Assembly (NCBI RefSeq): GCF_000269985.1
Contig: NC_016109.1
Location: forward strand, 6,599,001-6,663,000
Direction of reading: 5' to 3'
DNA from: Kitasatospora setae KM-6054
GTDB taxonomy: Bacteria; Actinomycetota; Actinomycetes; Streptomycetales; Streptomycetaceae
Length of the DNA: 64,000 nt
The position numbers and the translations under genes were made by a program. Shown here piece after piece: positions 8,494 to 15,961 of the stretch. A model generated the notes under the pieces. The model was not told the origin of the DNA, searched no databases, and worked only from the letters and a program-made list of their open reading frames with translations. The stretch's first letter is position 1. Every line of letters starts with the position of its first letter.

Positions 8494-9930
8494 TCAGCGC
8501 CCGCTGCCGGCGGGCTGCCGAGTCGGCGCGGTGGTGTCGGCGCGGGCCGCGAGGACGGCGCGGAGCGCTTCCACGCCGCGGGCGCAGCCGCCGCAGCCGG
8601 TGGTGGCGCGGGTGGCGGCGGCGAGTTCGGGGGTGCTGCGGGCGCCGGCGTGCCAGGCGTGGGCGAGGGTGCCGGCGGTGACGTTGTTGCAGTGGCAGAC
8701 CACGGCGTGGTCCGGGAGTTCGACCGGTCCGGTGGCGGGCCGGGTGGGCCGGCCGAGCAGCAGGGCGAGGCGGTCGCGCGGGACGGGCAGGTCGCGCTGG
8801 TGGAGCTGGACGAGGTCGGCGATGGCGCGTTCCCAGCCGAGCAGGACGGCGCCGGTGAGCCGGCCGCCGGTCAGGTGCAGCCGGGCGTAGCGGCCGCGGG
8901 CGGCGTCGGTGAGCTGGATCGTCTCGTCCGGGGGAGTGGCGGGTTCGGGTTCGCCCAGGACGGCGAGGTCCAGGCCCGGGGTGCGCGGGCGCAGCACCGG
9001 GCGGGACGGCCGGTGCCGGGCGGTGCCGGTGGCGAGCAGCCGGGCCGCGGTCTCGGCCTGGGCCCAGCCGGAGCGCAGCGTGCCCGGGGGTTCGTCCGGG
9101 TGTTCGGCGCAGTCGCCGATCGCGTGCACCCGGGGGTCGCCGGTGCGGGTGTCCGCGTCGACCAGCACGCCCGCGCGCACCGGCAGTCCGGCGGCCCGGG
9201 CCAGCGCGGTGGCGGGCTCGGCGCCGGTGCACAGCAGCAGCGCGTCGCCCTCGACGGCGCCGCGGCCGCCGTCCGGGCGGGTGAGCGCGAGCCGGCCGGG
9301 GGAGTAGCCGGTGGCGGTCGTGGAGAGCCGCAACTCGACTCCGGCGGCGGCGAGTCGGGCGGCCAGCAGTTCGCCGGCGGCCCGGTCGAGGCGGCGGTTC
9401 AGCGGCCAGGCGTGCCGGTGCACCAGGGTGACCAGGTGCCCGGCCCGGCGCAGCGCCAGCGCGGCCTCGACGCCGAGCACGCCGCCGCCGAGCACGGTGA
9501 CCCGCTCGCCGCGCGGCCGGACCGCGTCGGCCAGGGTGCGCAGCGTCGAGACGCCGGGGGCGGGGCGGCCGTCGGGGCCGCGCAGGCCGGGCAGGTCGGG
9601 GACGTGCGGGGTCGCGCCGGTGGCCAGGACCAGCCGGTCGTAGCGGTGGGCGTCGCCGTGCTCGGTGTGCACCAGGCGGCGGGCGCGGTCGATCCGGACG
9701 GCGCGGGTGCCGGCGGCGAGCAGGGTGTCGCCGGGCGGCGGGGCGAGGGTGACGGCGGTGGCGGGCAGTGACCCGTCCAGCACCGAGGTGAGCAGCGGCC
9801 GGTGGCAGGCGGGGGAGTCGGCCGCGTCCAGGACGGTGACCCGGTCGGTCCGGCCGTGGTGGCGCAGCCGTTCGACGAAGCGGTGGGCGACGGGGCCGTT
9901 GCCGACGACGAGGATGCCGGTGCCGGTCAT
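8494..9930 (-). CDS. FAD-dependent oxidoreductase with BFD-type [2Fe-2S] domain
   Basis: 478 residues. An N-terminal dinucleotide motif (GILVVGNGPVAHRFVERL), a central GGGVLGVEAALALRRAG motif and, at the C terminus, a BFD-like cluster domain with four cysteines arranged CHC...CGGC (CHCNNVTAGTLAH and TTGCGGC). This is the domain order of electron-transfer subunits in nitrate and nitrite assimilation. It probably carries electrons from NAD(P)H to the molybdopterin nitrate reductase encoded upstream. Its ATG overlaps the stop of the small Arg/Pro-rich frame by ATGA and it is 38 bp from the NirB-like gene. Confidence 0.85.
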   Translation of the reverse strand: MTGTGILVVGNGPVAHRFVERLRHHGRTDRVTVLDAADSPACHRPLLTSVLDGSLPATAVTLAPPPGDTLLAAGTRAVRIDRARRLVHTEHGDAHRYDRLVLATGATPHVPDLPGLRGPDGRPAPGVSTLRTLADAVRPRGERVTVLGGGVLGVEAALALRRAGHLVTLVHRHAWPLNRRLDRAAGELLAARLAAAGVELRLSTTATGYSPGRLALTRPDGGRGAVEGDALLLCTGAEPATALARAAGLPVRAGVLVDADTRTGDPRVHAIGDCAEHPDEPPGTLRSGWAQAETAARLLATGTARHRPSRPVLRPRTPGLDLAVLGEPEPATPPDETIQLTDAARGRYARLHLTGGRLTGAVLLGWERAIADLVQLHQRDLPVPRDRLALLLGRPTRPATGPVELPDHAVVCHCNNVTAGTLAHAWHAGARSTPELAAATRATTGCGGCARGVEALRAVLAARADTTAPTRQPAGSGR

Positions 9931-10178
9931 GGGGTGTGCTCCTCCCGGCGGTCGTCGCGCACGGCGGAGACCGCGGACTCGGGCGTGCGGCGGTGCGGGG
10001 CGGGGGGAAGGGGGGCGCGGCGGTGCGGGGCGGGGGGAACGGCGGCGCGGCGGTGCCCGGCGGGGAGGCCGGCGGCGCGGCGGCGGGCGGCGAGCGAGTC
10101 GTAGGCGCGGCGGCGCGGGCGGGCCCGGCGGCGGGACGGCGGGCGGGGTGCGCGGCGGGACGGTGGTCTGCCGGTCAT
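9927..10178 (-). CDS. Small Arg/Pro-rich open frame derived from a duplicated nitrate reductase 3' end
   Basis: An 83-codon frame whose ATG overlaps the nitrate reductase stop (ATGA) and whose stop overlaps the next gene's ATG (ATGA). The N-terminal two thirds are low-complexity Arg/Pro/Ala. The last residues (ESAVSAVRDDRREEHTP) are a degraded copy of the C terminus of the nitrate reductase (EFKVSAVRVDRWEEPAP), and the DNA around 9927-9990 matches 10175-10235. It is therefore best explained as a partial tandem duplication kept in frame. It may be translated as a coupling peptide, but a folded function is doubtful. Confidence 0.4.
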   Translation of the reverse strand: MTGRPPSRRAPRPPSRRRARPRRRAYDSLAARRRAAGLPAGHRRAAVPPAPHRRAPLPPAPHRRTPESAVSAVRDDRREEHTP

Positions 10179-10235
10179 GGGGCGGGTTCCTCCCAGCGGT
10201 CGACGCGCACGGCGGAGACCTTGAATTCGGGCATC
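9927..10235. repeat. Diverged direct duplication flanking a GC-rich repeat tract
   Basis: Sequence at about 9927-9990 repeats that at about 10175-10235 (shared blocks TCATGGGG, CCTCCC, GCGGTCG and CGCGCACGGCGGAGACC). The ~180 bp between copies contains near-repeats of GGCGGTGCGGGGCGGGGGGA and related units, consistent with slippage or amplification after duplication. Confidence 0.75.
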
Positions 10236-12379
10236 CGGCTGCGCGGGTCGAGGGCGTCTCCGGTGAGCAGGTTGGCCCGGCCGGTGCCCGGGAAGTGGAA
10301 CGGCAGGAAGACGGTGTCGGTGCGCAGTGCGGGGTCGAGGCGGACGCGGGCCCGGGTGGAGCCGCGGGCGGAGGTGATCCGGGCGAGGTCGCCGTCCTCG
10401 AGGCCGGCCCGGCGGGCGGTGTCGGGGTGGATCTCGACGTGCGCCTCGGGCGCGGCGGCGTTCAGTTCGGCGACCCGGCGGGTCTGCGCGCCGGACTGGT
10501 ACTGGGCCAGTACCCGGCCGGTGGTGGCGTACAGCGGCCACCGCTCGTCGGGGCGTTCGGCGGGCGGGCGGTGCTCGACGGCGGCGAACCTGGCCCGGCC
10601 GTCGGGGTGGGCGAAGCGGTCCAGGAACAGCCGGGGCGTGCCGGGGTGCGCGGGTCGGCGGCCGGGGGTCTCGGGGCAGGGCCAGTGCAGGGCCTCGCCC
10701 GCGTCCAGCCGCCGGTAGCTGACGCCGGAGTAGTCGGCGGGGCCGCCGCGGGAGGCGCGGCGCAGTTCGTCGAAGGCCCGTTCGGCGTCGACGGGGTAGC
10801 GTGCGGGGTCGTCGCCGAGGCGTGCGGCGAGGGCGCGCAGCACCCACAGGTCGTCGCGGACGCCGGGTGGCGGGTCGAGCAGCCGGCGCCGGCGCAGGAT
10901 CCGGCCCTCCAGGTTGGTGAGGGTGCCGTCCTCCTCGGCCCACTGGGCGACGGGCAGCACGACGTCGGCGATCCGGGCGGTCTCGGAGGGCACGAAGTCG
11001 GCGACCACCAGCAGGTCGAGGGCGCCGAGCCGGCGGGTGACGTGTCCGGCGTTGGGGGCGGAGACCACCGGGTTGGCGCCGAAGACCAGCAGGGCGCGCG
11101 GCCCGCCGTCGGTGCCCAGCGCGTCCAGCAGCTCGTAGGCGCTGCGGCCGGGGCCGGGCAGCGCGTCGGGGTCGACGCCCCAGACGGCGGCGACGTGGGC
11201 GCGGGCGGCCGGGTCGGTGATCTGCCGGTAGCCGGGCAGCTGGTCGGCCTTCTGGCCGTGTTCGCGGCCGCCCTGGCCGTTGCCCTGCCCGGTCAGGCAG
11301 CCGTAGCCGCTGCCCTCCCGGCCGGGCAGGCCGAGGGCGAGCGCGAGGTTGACGAACGCGGCGGCGGTGTCGGTGCCCTTGCTGTGCTGTTCGGCGCCGC
11401 GCCCGGTCAGCACGTACGCGCGGCTGGCCCGGGCGAGCAGGGCGACGGCCTCGCGCTGGGCGGCGACCGGCACGCCGGTGACCTGTTCGACCCGTTCGGG
11501 CCACCAGGCGGCGGCGTGCCGCCAGGCGTCGTCGAAGCCGCTGGTGCGGGCGGCCAGGTACTCCTTGTCGGCGTGGCCCCCGGCGACGGTGAGGTGCAGC
11601 AGGCCGAGGGCGAGGGCCAGGTCGGTGCCGGGTTCGGGTTGCAGGTGCAGGGCGGCGAGTTCGGCGGTGCGGGTGCGGCGCGGGTCGATGACGATCAGGT
11701 CGGCCCGGTCGAGGTGCCGCATCAGCGGGGGCATGGTCTCGGCGGGGTTGGCGCCGGCCAGCAGCACGGTGTCGGCCGCGCCGAGGTCGGTGACCGGGAA
11801 GGGCAGGCCGCGGTCCAGGCCGAAGGCGGCGTTGCCGGCCGCGGCGGCGGAGGACATGCAGAACCGGCCGTTGTAGTCGATCTGGCTGGTGCCGAGCGTG
11901 ACCCGGGCGAACTTGCCGAGCAGGTACGCCTTCTCGTTGGTCAGCCCGCCGCCGCCGAACACCGCGACCGCGTCGGGCCCGTGCGCGGCGCGCAGCCGCA
12001 GCAGCGCGGCGGCGACCGCGTCCAGCGCGGTGTCCCAGTCGACGGGGCGCAGCTCGCCGTCGGCGCCGCGCAGCAGCGGGGTGCGCAGCCGGTCGGCGGT
12101 GTCCAGCAGGGCGGGGGCGGTCCAGCCCTTCTGGCACAGGCCGCCCCGGTTCACCGGGAAGCCGGGGTCGGGCCGGACGGTCACGGCGGCGGTCACGGTC
12201 ACGGCGGCGGTCGTGGTCACGGGGGCGGCGGCGTTCGTCGTGGTGTCCGTCGTGGCGTCCGTCGTGGCGTCGCCGCGGTCGAGCCGGGTGCCGCACTGGA
12301 GCGCGCAGTACGGGCAGTGGGTGGCGACCGAGGACGGTCCGGCGGAGCGGTCCCGTGCGGGCGCGGCCGGGTCAGACAC
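10175..12379 (-). CDS. Assimilatory-type molybdopterin nitrate reductase, catalytic subunit
   Basis: 734 residues from a GTG at 12379 that overlaps the transporter stop by 8 bp. The [4Fe-4S] ligands appear as C22-x2-C25-x3-C29 and C82 (GGLCQKGW), followed by molybdopterin oxidoreductase sequence (RFCMSSAAAAGNAAFGLDRG, GRGAEQHSKGTDT) and a C-terminal molydopterin dinucleotide-binding domain (ARITSARGSTRARV). The enzyme reduces nitrate to nitrite in the cytoplasm. Unusual: residues ~37-70, between the third and fourth cluster cysteines, form a Thr/Ala/Val repeat encoded by tandem DNA repeats. It is co-transcribed with narK and two FAD reductases; no sirohaem nitrite reductase is present nearby. 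Confidence 0.9.
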   Translation of the reverse strand: MSDPAAPARDRSAGPSSVATHCPYCALQCGTRLDRGDATTDATTDTTTNAAAPVTTTAAVTVTAAVTVRPDPGFPVNRGGLCQKGWTAPALLDTADRLRTPLLRGADGELRPVDWDTALDAVAAALLRLRAAHGPDAVAVFGGGGLTNEKAYLLGKFARVTLGTSQIDYNGRFCMSSAAAAGNAAFGLDRGLPFPVTDLGAADTVLLAGANPAETMPPLMRHLDRADLIVIDPRRTRTAELAALHLQPEPGTDLALALGLLHLTVAGGHADKEYLAARTSGFDDAWRHAAAWWPERVEQVTGVPVAAQREAVALLARASRAYVLTGRGAEQHSKGTDTAAAFVNLALALGLPGREGSGYGCLTGQGNGQGGREHGQKADQLPGYRQITDPAARAHVAAVWGVDPDALPGPGRSAYELLDALGTDGGPRALLVFGANPVVSAPNAGHVTRRLGALDLLVVADFVPSETARIADVVLPVAQWAEEDGTLTNLEGRILRRRRLLDPPPGVRDDLWVLRALAARLGDDPARYPVDAERAFDELRRASRGGPADYSGVSYRRLDAGEALHWPCPETPGRRPAHPGTPRLFLDRFAHPDGRARFAAVEHRPPAERPDERWPLYATTGRVLAQYQSGAQTRRVAELNAAAPEAHVEIHPDTARRAGLEDGDLARITSARGSTRARVRLDPALRTDTVFLPFHFPGTGRANLLTGDALDPRSRMPEFKVSAVRVDRWEEPAP

Positions 12380-13787
12380 GGCTGGGCTCCGCGGGGGCGG
12401 TCCGGACGGCCGGGGCGGCGGCCTGCTCGGTGCGCTCGGTGCGCTCGGCGCGTTCGGCCCGCAGGTAGACGGCCCGGGTGACCCAGGCGCACAGCGCGTA
12501 GAAGGCGAGGAAGCACAGGTAGGCGGGGGTGCCGTCGCCGTGCCCCGGGCCGTGCCCGGTGTAGGCGGCGCGGAAGGCCAGGTTGACGGCGACGCCGCCG
12601 AGCGCGCCGACCGCGCCGGCGATCGCGATGGCCGCGCCGGAGAGCCGGCGGGCGGCGGCGAACGCCTCGGTGGCGTCGTGCCCGGCGAGGACCTGCCGTC
12701 CGGCACCGCGGGCGAAGATCCACGGGATCATCTTGTACGTCGAGCCGTTGCCGAGGCCGCTGAGCACGAACAGCGCGGTGAAGCCGCCGATGAACAGGCC
12801 GAAGGAGTTCCGGGCGGAGGCGAGCAGCAGCACGCCGGTGCCGGCGGCCAGCGCGCCGAAGGCGGCCAGGGTGACCCGGGGGCCGCCGAAGCGGTCGGCC
12901 AGCCGGCCGCCCAGCGGGCGGGCGAAGGAGCCGATCAGCGGGCCGAGGAAGGTGTACGAGGCGGCTTGCAGCGGGGTGGAGCCGAACTGGCTCTGCAGGA
13001 CCAGGCCGAAGGCGAAGCCGTAGCCGATGAACGAGCCGAAGGTGCCGACGTACAGCAGCGAGATCCACCAGGTGTGCCGGTGCCGGGCGGCCTCGCGCAG
13101 CGCGCCGGGCCGGGCCCGGACCACCGCGAGGTTGTCCATCCGCAGCGCGCACAGCAGGGAGACGACGGCGATCAGCGGCAGGTAGGCGGCGACCACGTAG
13201 GCGGGGTGGGTGTCGCCGGCGGTGGCGATCACCAGCAGGCCGAGCAGTTGCACGGCGGCGACGCCGAGGTTGCCGCCGCCCGCGTTCAGGCCGAGCGCCC
13301 AGCCCTGCCGGCGCTGCGGGAAGAACGCGGTGATGTTGGTCATCGAGGAGGCGAAGTTGCCGCCGCCGACCCCGGCCAGTGCGCTGATCAGCAGGAACAC
13401 CCAGAGCGGGGTGCCGGGTTGGCGGACGAACCAGGCCGCCAGGCCGGCCGGGACGAGCAGCACGGCGGAGGCGAACACCGTCCAGTTGCGGCCGCCGAAC
13501 CGGGTGACCGCCCAGCTGTAGGGCAGCCGGAGCAGGGCCCCGACCAGGGTCGGGGTCACCACCAGCAGGAACTTCTGGCCGGGGCTGAAGCCGAGCCCGA
13601 TCCTCGGGGACATGAACAGGACCAGGACCGACCACATGCTCCAGACCGAGAAGCCGAGGTGTTCGGAGACCACCGAGAGCACCAGGTTCCGGTGGGCGAC
13701 CCGCCGGTTGCCCCGGTGCCAGGCCGCCTCGTCCTCCGGGTCCCAGTCCTCGATCCACCGCCTTCTGCCGGGCGCTGCCGTCGTCAT
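12372..13787 (-). CDS. narK: Nitrate/nitrite MFS transporter, NarK family
   Basis: 471 residues, 12-helix MFS. The conserved NarK segments are visible: GGGNFASSMTNITAFFP and LGLNAGGGNLGVA (nitrate signature-like), and GFIGYGFAFG-type and GLGNGSTYKMIP segments later. The ATG at 13787 has AGGAGG 7 nt upstream; an upstream in-frame ATG at 13841 lacks one. First gene of the nitrate operon, overlapping the reductase by 8 bp. It imports nitrate, exports nitrite, or exchanges the two; direction cannot be read from sequence. Confidence 0.9.
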   Translation of the reverse strand: MTTAAPGRRRWIEDWDPEDEAAWHRGNRRVAHRNLVLSVVSEHLGFSVWSMWSVLVLFMSPRIGLGFSPGQKFLLVVTPTLVGALLRLPYSWAVTRFGGRNWTVFASAVLLVPAGLAAWFVRQPGTPLWVFLLISALAGVGGGNFASSMTNITAFFPQRRQGWALGLNAGGGNLGVAAVQLLGLLVIATAGDTHPAYVVAAYLPLIAVVSLLCALRMDNLAVVRARPGALREAARHRHTWWISLLYVGTFGSFIGYGFAFGLVLQSQFGSTPLQAASYTFLGPLIGSFARPLGGRLADRFGGPRVTLAAFGALAAGTGVLLLASARNSFGLFIGGFTALFVLSGLGNGSTYKMIPWIFARGAGRQVLAGHDATEAFAAARRLSGAAIAIAGAVGALGGVAVNLAFRAAYTGHGPGHGDGTPAYLCFLAFYALCAWVTRAVYLRAERAERTERTEQAAAPAVRTAPAEPSRV

Positions 13788-13825
13788 CGCTGTGCCTCCT
13801 GGGGGTGTGGGCCGGGCGGTTCCGT

Positions 13826-13883
13826 GAGGGGGAGTGAGCAAGAGGGGGAGTGACAGAACAAGAGGGGGAGCAGGGGGAGTGAA
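13826..13883. repeat. Imperfect tandem GAGGGGGAGTGA repeats upstream of narK
   Basis: Four units of the core GAGGGGGAG followed by TGA-like spacers occupy the 5' region between narK and the flavoprotein gene. They may be slippage products; no regulator site was recognised. Confidence 0.7.
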
Positions 13884-13942
13884 GGGCTACGGGCGGGGGC
13901 GGGCCCGGGCGGCGAGCGCCCGGGCCGTGGTGGCGCCCTCCG

Positions 13943-15925
13943 TCACACGATCACGCCCTGCGAGGGGTTGGCCTCGGTGAGCTCGGCGACGCCCGACGGC
14001 ACGCCCGAGGGCGCGGGCAGGGCGAGGACGGCGCGGGCGATGGCGTCCGAGTCGCCCAGGGTGACCGAGTCGACGCCCGGGCGGATGCCGGCCGCGGTGA
14101 CCCAGTGCACGGACTCGGTCGGCACGCCGTAGGCGAAGCGCCGGGGGTGGGCGTTGCCGCGGCCGTCGATCAGCCGGTAGGGGCGCTCGGTGACGGCGAG
14201 GCCGCCGGTCTGGTAGCCGCCGCCGCTGGCGCTGGGGATCGAGTAGGGCTGCGCCTGGTCGGTGTCCAGCAGGTGCTGGAGCAGCGGGTCGGAGGTGCGG
14301 CGCAGGTCGGGCTCGGGCAGCCGGGCCTCGATCAGCACGTCCGCGCGGACCGGGGTGCCGGGCACGGCGGCGGACTCGGCGACGTAGCAGCGGGCCGCCG
14401 GGTCGATCCGCACCTCGGTGCCGGGGCCGGTGAGGGTGAGGATGCCCGCCTCGATCAGCGCGGTCATCTCCTCGATCCGGGAGGCCGGCGGGCCGATCGA
14501 CAGGAAGCCGTTGAGCGGGGTGTACCAGCCCTCCAGGTCGTCGCGGTGCGAGTCGCCGTCCAGGCCGCCGTGGTCGACGGCGAGCCGGATCTCGTTGCGC
14601 AGGTCGCGCAGCACGTCCAGGGCGGCCTTCACCGGCCCGCTGACGTTGCCCAGCCGGGCCGCCGCGACGTCCGCCGCCAGGTACTCCAGCAGCCAGCCCT
14701 GGAACTCCGCGCGGTCGGCGAACTTCCGGTCGCCGTACGGCTTGGAGAGCCGCGGCCAGCTCCACAGCTGCTCGGCGGTGAAGCCGTACACGGCGAGCAG
14801 GGTGTCCAGCTCGGGGCCCTCGGCCGCCGCCAGGTAGTGCGCGCTGAACTCCTCGCGCTCGTCGCCGCGGCCCAGCGCCTCCAGCAGCGCGCCGTAGTAG
14901 TAGTTCTCCACCTCGCGGGAGATCAGCGGCCACAGGTCGGCGCCGAAGTTGACCGGCTGCCCGTTCGCGGCGCGCTCGCGCAGCCCGGCGACGTACGCCG
15001 GGGTGAGCAGCTTCGGGTAGTAGCGGCCGTGCGCGCCCTTCTCGTTGTCGCCGCGGGCGTGGTAGGGGACGCCGCGCCGGGAGAAGGCGTACAGCTTCGG
15101 CTCCTGGCCGGACGGGCGGTAGGCCAGGGTGCCGTCCTCGCGGCGGACGAAGGTGCCGCCGCGGCCGTGGCTGAACAGCGACATGTAGTCGAAGAAGTTC
15201 AGGCCGAGGCCGCGCAGCAGCACCGAGCTGCCGGGCTTGATCCCGCTCAGGTCGGCGTTGGCCGGGTTGCCGGGGGTCAGGTAGGCGAGGTGGTGGATCC
15301 GGGCCAGCGAGGCGGTGCGGGCCTCGCGCGGGGTCAGCCGGGCCGGCACGTGGCCCTGGGCGAGGACGATCGCGTCCAGGCAGTTGAGCCGGGTGCCGTC
15401 CTCCAGCCGGACGCCCTGCGGGCCGCCGGGGATGCCCAGGGTGTCGGCGATGGCGACCGCCCGGGAGCGGTGCACGTGCACGGTGACGTGCTTGGGCGCG
15501 TTGACGATCACCCGCTGGAAGGCGTCCCGCAGGTAGCGGCCGTAGAACGCCCGGGTCGGGTAGGTGTCCGGCCCGAGCCGCTCGGCCTCGGCCAGCGTCG
15601 GCTCGTCGTAGTCGCCGAAGGAGCCCAGCGCGGCCAGCGACTTCGCCCACTCGTACAGCGTCGGGCCGGGCTCGATCGGGCCGTCGATCCGGCAGCTCTC
15701 GTCGGTGTGGACGGTGATCTGGCAGGCGACGGTGTTCATCAGCAGGTGCCGGGACTGCTCCGAGCGCCACACCTCGCCGGAGCCCGGGGCGCTCGGGTCC
15801 ACGACGTGGATGGTGACCGAGTCGTGGGCGGGCCGGTGGCGCTCGTTGGCGACCAGGCGTTCGACCACGGACAGGCCGCGCGGGCCCGCTCCGACCACGC
15901 AGATCTCGGCGTTGGGGTTGCTCAC
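13943..15925 (-). CDS. Large FAD/NAD(P)-binding protein (PF13454-type), possible N-oxygenase-like flavoenzyme
   Basis: 660 residues. The FAD motif is near the N terminus (ICVVGAGPRGLSVVERL, residues 8-24), followed by VVDPSAPGSGEVWR and QSRHLLMNTVACQITVHTDE, and a second nucleotide-binding region (GSSVLLRGLGLNFFDYMSLFS, ~230). This pattern fits the large FAD-NAD(P)-binding family. Most members are uncharacterised; as far as I recall some relatives in diazo and hydrazide clusters (CreE/FzmM type) oxidise amino nitrogens, but the present assignment to that subgroup is not established. It lies 36 bp downstream of ANL ligase 2 and is probably co-transcribed with it, which suggests a shared biosynthetic task. 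Confidence 0.75.
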   Translation of the reverse strand: MSNPNAEICVVGAGPRGLSVVERLVANERHRPAHDSVTIHVVDPSAPGSGEVWRSEQSRHLLMNTVACQITVHTDESCRIDGPIEPGPTLYEWAKSLAALGSFGDYDEPTLAEAERLGPDTYPTRAFYGRYLRDAFQRVIVNAPKHVTVHVHRSRAVAIADTLGIPGGPQGVRLEDGTRLNCLDAIVLAQGHVPARLTPREARTASLARIHHLAYLTPGNPANADLSGIKPGSSVLLRGLGLNFFDYMSLFSHGRGGTFVRREDGTLAYRPSGQEPKLYAFSRRGVPYHARGDNEKGAHGRYYPKLLTPAYVAGLRERAANGQPVNFGADLWPLISREVENYYYGALLEALGRGDEREEFSAHYLAAAEGPELDTLLAVYGFTAEQLWSWPRLSKPYGDRKFADRAEFQGWLLEYLAADVAAARLGNVSGPVKAALDVLRDLRNEIRLAVDHGGLDGDSHRDDLEGWYTPLNGFLSIGPPASRIEEMTALIEAGILTLTGPGTEVRIDPAARCYVAESAAVPGTPVRADVLIEARLPEPDLRRTSDPLLQHLLDTDQAQPYSIPSASGGGYQTGGLAVTERPYRLIDGRGNAHPRRFAYGVPTESVHWVTAAGIRPGVDSVTLGDSDAIARAVLALPAPSGVPSGVAELTEANPSQGVIV

Positions 15926-15961
15926 GGCGGTGCTCCCTTCGGGGACGTGCGACGGATGGGG

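Noticed and set aside
12165..12275. CRISPR-like repeats
   Set aside because: The repeats are short, contiguous, within a coding frame and translate as Thr/Ala/Val repeats; no spacers.
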